DNA of 60,000 bases from assembly GCA_012295275.1 (NCBI GenBank), contig CM022673.1, positions 18,903,810-18,963,809 on the forward strand, read 5' to 3'. The DNA is from Chrysomallon squamiferum (lineage: Eukaryota > Mollusca > Gastropoda > Neomphalida > Peltospiridae). Made by a program: the position numbers and the translations under genes. This document shows, piece by piece, positions 53,298 through 60,000 of this stretch. The notes beneath the pieces were generated by a model, which saw only the letters and a list, made by a program, of their open reading frames with translations, had not been told where the DNA came from and searched no databases. The stretch's first letter is position 1, and every line of letters begins with the position of its first letter.

Positions 53298-56200
53298 CAA
53301 TTAATCAAAATATACTAATTCAGATAAAATTGTAAAATAACAAAAAAAATTGAAGATTGTGAATATCTGGAGGTATTTTTATTGCATGTGGGTGAAATGT
53401 GTTTATGATTGTTCTTGTACTAAAATCTTCTAGGTTTTAATTTCCTCTTTTCTTTTGTGTATTTCAGTCCCATTGTGCAGTTCCAGCTACTACATTCTAA
53501 GTACCATTTATGTGGCCCTTCTACTAGAGGCCTGCTTCTCTCAACATATATAAAGTTTGTGAACCTGTTCCCAGAGATAAAACCACAAATTCAAGAAGTA
53601 AGCAGTTGGTTGTCACTGAAATTCAGACATATTTATCAGATGTTTTCTAGTAATCTCATAAGATTCTTAGGTTCCTTCTAAAATCTTAACTTTGTTTGAA
53701 ATATAGTAACCTTTAATCTAACATGATTTCCCTTATAAAATGTATGTAGTCTTATATTTTGTATGATTCCCAAGAGTCATTAGTACCCATCAAAGTCCAG
53801 TCCTTAAATTTCAGGAAAATGTTCTAATTTTAATAAAAGTCTATGAAAAAACATTATTTGATATTCACTAACTTTTGACATTCATCTTTGTTGCATCAGT
53901 AATTCATTAAAATGAATATTTTGTCAAAACTTCAGTGGTGAATATGTTGTATTGATAACCACTCTTTGAGTATTCTTACTCACAATAAATAATGAATTAT
54001 ATTATTGTCCCGATTTGTCCATAAAATTGTAAGTTCATAAGTAATCTTAGGGAACATTCAGAATTTTCAGACATTTATCACATCACATTATTTGCTAGCA
54101 GTTACTTATTAATAATAATAACGCACACGCACTTATGCACACACACACATACATCTATACATACATACATACATACATACATAACAGTGGCAGGTCAATA
54201 TTGTAATAACTAAATCACTAACATTTGCAATTACAATTTTTTAATTTATCATTTTTTTCCCCAGATGCTTAGAAGTGATAACAACTTAAGAAATCCAGAT
54301 GTTGAATTACAGCAGAGAGCCATAGAGTATCTTCATCTTAGCTCAGTTGCCTCTCAGGATGTTCTTGTAAGTCCACTATAATGCTTTTGTTATAATGTGC
54401 TTTATATGTATAAAATTGTATGCATTCATATAAATTGTAATTTTGAAATATAACTTTATGGTAAAGTTTTGAAATTTCTCAAACCTTTTAAAGATAATGG
54501 AATTTATTGTCTGAAAAAAATATTATGTTAATATTAATTCATGTTTGCACCAGTCAGTCAATTTTAAGAATGCAGAATGTTTTTATCTCATTATTTATAT
54601 ATGAGTTACTTATTTATATGAATAGGCAACAGTATTAGAAGAAATGCCTCCTTTCCCTGAACGTGAATCCTCCATTTTGGCAAAACTAAAAAAGAAGAAG
54701 CCATCAAGCATACCTGAACAGTCAGAACAGCAGAAGGAGCATCGCCTGCCTCCTGCTCATATTGGCAACAGCACTGAACAGACAGCAGTAGCACCTTCAG
54801 TACAGGTAAATCCAAATTACATATTTTTATCAGGGTTAACATGCCTCAGCCAAAAACTAAGATTTTTCAAAATAAAAATATCAAGGAAAACCATAATATC
54901 ACATTCACACTAGAAGAAAAAATCTTTAACAAAAAATAAAATTATTTTAAGATAATAATTCAAGTCATCTTGAAATCCCAAACTGGTATTTGTATAGCAA
55001 CATCAGAACTAAGAGTGCTCAGTCTGTGTGGACAGCTGTTTTGTTCATGCAAAACTGTCTTTGCATAGTACATTTTCTGTTCACACTAAGTTTGTGCAGT
55101 GCTGAATTCATCACTGATAATAAATGCAACTCACTCAATTGAGACTGCATGACATTTTTAACTAATCACTTTTGTTGTTCAGTATACACATGCTACTGAT
55201 TATGTATCAGTAACAACAGTGCTAGTAACAGTAACGATGGTAAAAGGTGTCTTTTTATTATTAGGAATTCTTTTGTCACAGAATGTCATTCAAAAGTCAT
55301 TGAAAATGAACATCTAAACAGTGCATGAACCCTGTTTTATGCCACTTGAACAGACAAGTGTCAGCCAAAACTTCTTTTTCTAATTGTCGCTTTGGGTCTA
55401 AAGGAAAATAAATGTTGTTTACATAATCTGTTGGTTGTAGGACTTAGAAAATAACAAAAAAACAAAATGTATAAAATGTTCTCATATTGAAAATCTCTCC
55501 TTCAGAAGAAAAGAAAGAATCCCTGAAATTCAGACCCAGCAATTGCATTGTATTAAAAACAAATGTTGGAACATGAGTGTTACAGATTCAGTTGATGATG
55601 TGTTTTTATAGAAACACTTTGATGCAAATAATGATGGTTTTAAATGTATTTTTCTAGGTATCAGTTTCTGCAACCAATACAACAACTGGTACTGTGGACC
55701 TTCTGGGACTGGATACAACACCAGCACCAAATCCTGCCCCTGCTGCTCCACCAGCTTCTGGATTTTTGGTAGATGTTTTTGATACCTTAGCTTCAAGTGT
55801 ACCAACAGCATCAACAACAAACGGTTTAGATATTGATGGTCTCTCAGCAGTTAATAATGAGAACTTCAAAAGGTAAAACTTAACTAATAATAATAAAAAT
55901 TATAACCATTTATTTCTAGAAACATTTCCTTGATTTCAAATGTAGAAATGTGTTTAAAGTGTTTTGAATTCTGTGTATTAAATGTTGTCTAAGCATTGAA
56001 TTTCCTTACTATTCATTTTATTATTTTAATATTTACTGCCTGTCTTTTGTACTGTAAAATTAAACATAAGTTTTCAAAATTAATTATTTTATTTCATTGA
56101 TCAATTTTATTTTTCAGATTTATCACCAAAAATAATGGAGTATTGTTCGAAAATGATCTTCTCCAGATTGGAGTAAAGTCAGAATATAGGCAAAACCTGG

Positions 56201-58471
56201 CACGAATTGGCATTTTCTATGGAAACAAAACTACATTTCAGTTCACAAGCTTCACCAGTACTCTAAGCACACCAGGCAAACTTTCATCTGGTATCCTTAA
56301 ACATCTAAAGTGTAGATTTTTAGCATTTGTTAAATGCATAACTTTATTCTGTAATACTGAGTTTTTTTGTTAATAAATATTCTTGCATATCTTGATTTTT
56401 TTCTCATATGTGCTCCATAACAGGGTTTTTTTTGTAGTAAAATGGAATTTAGTGTTTTGGACAATTAATTACTCACACACTCACATTGTTGAACAGTATA
56501 TAACTGTATTTAGTCTTGAAAGACAAGTAAATTAAAGAAAGAAAAAGAATAGTGAATTTATCCTTGACAGTAAATAGCTCTTAGTGTGCAGCCCAAACCA
56601 GTAGACCAGTTGGTGGAAGGAGGTGCCCAGGTACAGCAGATGTTTAACATTGAATGCATTGAAGAATTCACTGAAGCTCCCATTCTCAACATCAGTTATG
56701 TGTAAGTTTTATGTTGCATGCCATCATTGATGATTATAAAAATTAAAATAACGGAAATTAAAACTTGATCATATGAATACTGCAGCTGTTAAACCAAATT
56801 AATTTTTCTTCATTAAATAACTAAATTTGAAAATTCCCATATTTTTATTTTATTTATTTTTTCACCATTTTGTGATCACACTTTATCATACATGTTTTCA
56901 GTTAGAAGATGTGTTTTCAGTTGGATATAATGTTTGAAATTTTTTAAAAACCTAAACTTAATTCCAATAACAACAGAAAAATTAATAAGATGTTTAAATA
57001 GTAACACACTTTTGTATATATAAATATATATATATATTTTTTTTTTTAATTCATTTTAGGTACAGTGGAGTGTTACAGAAACTAACACTGAAATTGCCAC
57101 TGTTTTTAAATAAATTCCTTGAAGCTGCTGAAATGAACTCTGAAGCTTTCTTCACCAGATGGAAAGCTTTGAGTTTGTATGTATTTTAACTTCTGATAGA
57201 AAAAAAGAAAGAAAAATGTTACAACTGCTAATAAAAATTGGTTTCTTATAATGATGGATGAAATAACAAGCTGAAAGGATTTTTTTTCTCTCTTTATGCA
57301 GTACCATTTTATTAATAAAAATGTACAATAACCCCTGATAGACTGAGGACATAATGGGTGTTGGGTTTTTTTGTTGGTTTTTTTTTTTGTAATGATGTAT
57401 GGAAGGACTTATTTGAATGATTTTTTAACAGAGGAAAGCAGGTTAACAGAAACTGAAACTCTTAATTTTTTTAATGTTTATTATTTATATAAAATATTTT
57501 ATCTCTGTCATTTACATAAGAAGGTTCAGATAGGTACATTAAATATTAATTATTTTATCCAGTATATAACTCTTTAATATAAAACAGAAGTTTTTCTAGA
57601 AACAACATGATCAAATGCAAATTTGTTGGTAAATAATTATGCAAAGTTTTAATTTTTTTTTTTTAATTTTCAGACCTAATCAGGAATGCCAAAAAATCTT
57701 TAAAGCAGCATATCCAATAGATGTAGAACAGAGCAAAGCAAAGGTCAGAAAAACAGAATTCCAATTCAGCTGTTATTTTTTTCAATTTATTGCAGGGAAA
57801 GTAAATAAATTTATTTTAAAAAACCCTGACAAAATAGATTACATAAATAAATATTCTAACACATAATTGTGCTTAGTAATATGAATTCACTTGTAACTAG
57901 TCATTTGTTTTACATGTATCATATATGGATATCTAATGCATGACGGTCAAAACAAAATATACTGGCTTCTTTATGTGAGGTAACACTAACAGTTTAAAAA
58001 TTTGTTTACTATAGATTCTTTCCTTTGGTCTGAGCATTCTGCAAGGAATTGACCCAAACCCAGAGAACTTTGTGTCAGCTGGAATTCTTTATAACAGAAA
58101 TCAACAGATAGGTTGTTTGGTTCGTCTAGAACCCAATCTTGAAGTAAAGGTATGTTCAATTATTATTAATCATGAACATGGAGAAACAAATAATTTAACA
58201 AATCAAAAATATCCCAAATAAAATTATTTTTCAAAGATTAATATTACACTACTGTAATTTTTTCCACAAATTCAGAACTCCAACTGAGAACTAAGCCGAA
58301 ACAAAATTTATAATTTACTGACCTATGTATTCCTCTCCATTCTAATAAACTATTGAATACAATATAATAATTACTACCACATAAATTTTTCAGATGTATC
58401 GATTGACTGTGCGATCAACAAGAGATTCTGTGGCCCAAATTCTAGCCAATTTGATGGAAGGATTGTTTTGA
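43224..58471 (+). CDS. AP2A2: AP-2 complex subunit alpha (alpha-adaptin)
   Basis: Large subunit of the plasma-membrane clathrin adaptor; binds PtdIns(4,5)P2, dileucine cargo, clathrin and accessory proteins. Coding exons: 43224-43287, 46705-46773, 46991-47133, 47546-47739, 47955-48084, 48518-48619, 48864-48972, 49303-49525, 51830-51926, 52099-52236, 52523-52630, 52866-52940, 53080-53177, 53468-53597, 54265-54366, 54626-54805, 55658-55872, 56118-56290, 56578-56701, 57060-57176, 57674-57743, 58015-58149, 58394-58471; exactly 957 codons plus TGA (human paralogues about 939 and 977). The trunk (1-620) starts [20 protein letters not shown] and has the basic lipid-binding [12 protein letters not shown]. 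The hinge (about 621-725) has a clathrin-box-like LLGLD. The ear follows, with the platform tryptophan in FFTRWKALS and the end [20 protein letters not shown]. The symbol is by orthology; invertebrates usually have one alpha gene, equally related to AP2A1. The start is the first ATG after the acceptor at 43209. Confidence 0.97.
43288..46704 (+). other. First coding-region intron of AP2 alpha (3.4 kb)
   Basis: No exon recognised inside. It holds the 314-bp tandem duplication and a small 36-bp-period repeat at about 44364-44420. An open frame at 44790-45164 has no splice or domain support. Confidence 0.7.
45141..45768. repeat. 314-bp tandem duplication, two apparently identical copies
   Basis: 45141-45454 is repeated directly as 45455-45768; I found no mismatch on reading both. 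Either a very recent duplication or an assembly artefact. Confidence 0.9.
49526..51829 (+). other. 2.3 kb AP2 alpha intron
   Basis: Separates [12 protein letters not shown] from RYLALESMC in the trunk. From about 49800 to 51500 the base composition is less AT-extreme than neighbouring introns, and stop-interrupted frames occur in both directions, which may mark an old insertion. No family recognised and no terminal repeats found. Confidence 0.5.
53267..53294. repeat. Poly-T run
   Basis: About 28 consecutive T in an AP2 alpha intron, too far from the next acceptor to be its pyrimidine tract. Confidence 0.9.
54158..54183. repeat. (CATA)n microsatellite
   Basis: Six or so CATA units after a CA-rich stretch (54125-54150) in an AP2 alpha intron. 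Confidence 0.9.
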
Positions 58472-60000
58472 TTCTTACAGTGATTCTGCTGTTACAACAG
58501 TGATGTAAAGCAGTTTGTGGTATGACCAAGGTCAACAGTGAGATTGTTTAACACTTGGTTAATGATATATTAATAGTTCAGATTTTAGTTTAACAAATTA
58601 TAGAAAAGCAGTGTATAAACTATGGCTGGATTTATTATTTCCTGTTTTGAATGTTAATATGAAGACAGAACAAACAAATCATTCCTATTGACTGGTCTTT
58701 CGTTCTCAGTATCAGCTTTTTGTGCATAGTGTTAAATATATTTAGCCTGCTTCAACAGTAGGATTGTAATTACTTGCTGTCTGTCATGTGCCATGTCTTC
58801 TAGTCTTTTGATGTTGACTAGATTTGTTTTGGGTGGGTTTTTAAAGAAAAGACATTTTATTAGACATTTTAATATCATGACAGAATAATGTGAAACTGCT
58901 AATGCAGCTTTTATAAAATACATTAATTGATAAGGCATTTCTGGTGTTAATTTTTAATCCTCATCTACCAATAAACTATTATATTTTTTGTTTTGAGATG
59001 GACTGGCTTAAGCAAATCATATTAGCAGTTACTATAAATAACATATTGCACCATTCTACTGATATCATTACACTATCTCAGTCTTAGTTTGGTGGGACTC
59101 CTCATACTGACGCCCTTGGTATAGTCAGATATGTTGGGACTGATTTTTTTTTCTTTTAAAAAAAAAAAAAGAACATAACAAAATATATATTTAATTTATG
59201 TAAAACAGAGAGGTTGTTAGTGATGCTTTTGAAACCACTTGGCACTATTTATAATTAGTGTAAAGATTTTCATGTACACTTAAAACTGTTGCAGTGTTTC
59301 AACAGATGAACCAATATATGCCTAAACTTGAGGGAACAGTTATTTTACATCATTAGTTCTGATAGTGTATTCAGTATGTTAACAATTTTTAATTTGACAG
59401 TTTTGATTTGATGAAATAAGATATAAACTCTTCTGGGTAGGATCTTTAGGAATGCTGACTAGTTTAATGCTACAGAATTCAGCTTGTTAAAGCAAGTATA
59501 GTTTTCAGATATTTTTTTGTTAAGGAAGTTAAGCTTTCTTGTAATATTTAATAATTTACACAGTTTTGTACATTTTCATATACATAGAATTGTATATATA
59601 TATAAACTTGTGTAATATACTGTACATTTGTTTTCTTCATGGCATAGCATGGGCAGTAAAATGTATTTTGTTGTATATTAAACTGGTAATATTGACATGT
59701 TACGGTTGCACTGTTTATGTTGTGTTTAATAACAAATATAGTAACAAAGATTTCATCATGTTTGTTAGACAATCTGTATTTTCCCATTCAGTTATCTGTT
59801 TTTGGCTCATCTAATTAGTATGTTAGAAGAGTAAAATAGAAAAAGAATTACAAAGAGAAAGTTGTATATAAAATACTAACTTAGATACCTTGGGCAGTTT
59901 TGTTTTTATCTAAACATTGACAATGTACTCATGTTAGATCTGTTTTTTTCAGTTGGTTTCTATTTTACAGCTACACATAAACAGCTTTTATCCTGCAGCA
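58472..60000 (+). other. AP2A2: 3' UTR and downstream flank of AP2 alpha
   Basis: No coding exon. An AATAAA at 58970-58975 would give a 0.5 kb 3' UTR; longer forms are possible. Short open frames near 59.6 kb on both strands look like chance. Confidence 0.5.

Noticed and set aside
54606-54842. Minus-strand frame opposite the AP2 alpha hinge exon
   Set aside because: Antisense shadow of a confirmed exon.

Overview
The window is nuclear genomic DNA from an animal. Genes have many short coding exons with GT/AG introns, the DNA is strongly AT-rich, and introns hold microsatellites and decayed DNA transposons. The proteins are bilaterian orthologues. An invertebrate, perhaps a lophotrochozoan such as a mollusc, fits, but nothing in the sequence fixes the phylum.

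Layout. (1) 455-5652 (+): an unrecognised 746-codon protein in seven coding exons, possibly with more exons off the left edge. (2) 8920-24118 (-), with a probable non-coding first exon near 26 kb: eIF4G2/DAP5/NAT1, the non-canonical eIF4G-like translation factor (MIF4G, MA3 and W2 domains), in 23 coding exons. It appears to start at CTG, and its MIF4G region carries one extra base that breaks the frame. One intron holds a 4.4 kb decayed TTAA-flanked DNA transposon. (3) 29755-35669 (+), probable first exon near 27.45 kb: ZNF143/Staf, with four activation motifs and seven C2H2 fingers, in 13 coding exons. (4) 43224-58471 (+): the alpha subunit of the AP-2 clathrin adaptor, 957 residues in 23 coding exons. 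Exon lengths of genes 1, 3 and 4 sum to exact multiples of three. Those of eIF4G2 sum to a multiple of three plus one, which independently supports the extra base.

Relations. Gene 1 and eIF4G2 converge, and a palindrome carrying AATAAA on both strands lies between them. eIF4G2 and ZNF143 are divergent; a strong match to the ZNF143 binding site lies in the eIF4G2 5' region, so the transcription factor may control its neighbour. From general knowledge, the human counterparts EIF4G2, ZNF143 and AP2A2 all map to 11p15, so the trio may be a remnant of an old bilaterian linkage group. No CRISPR array, rRNA or tRNA was seen. No wholly new system is evident; the most unusual signals are the CTG start and frame break in eIF4G2, the ZNF143 site beside the ZNF143 gene, and the foldback transposon.
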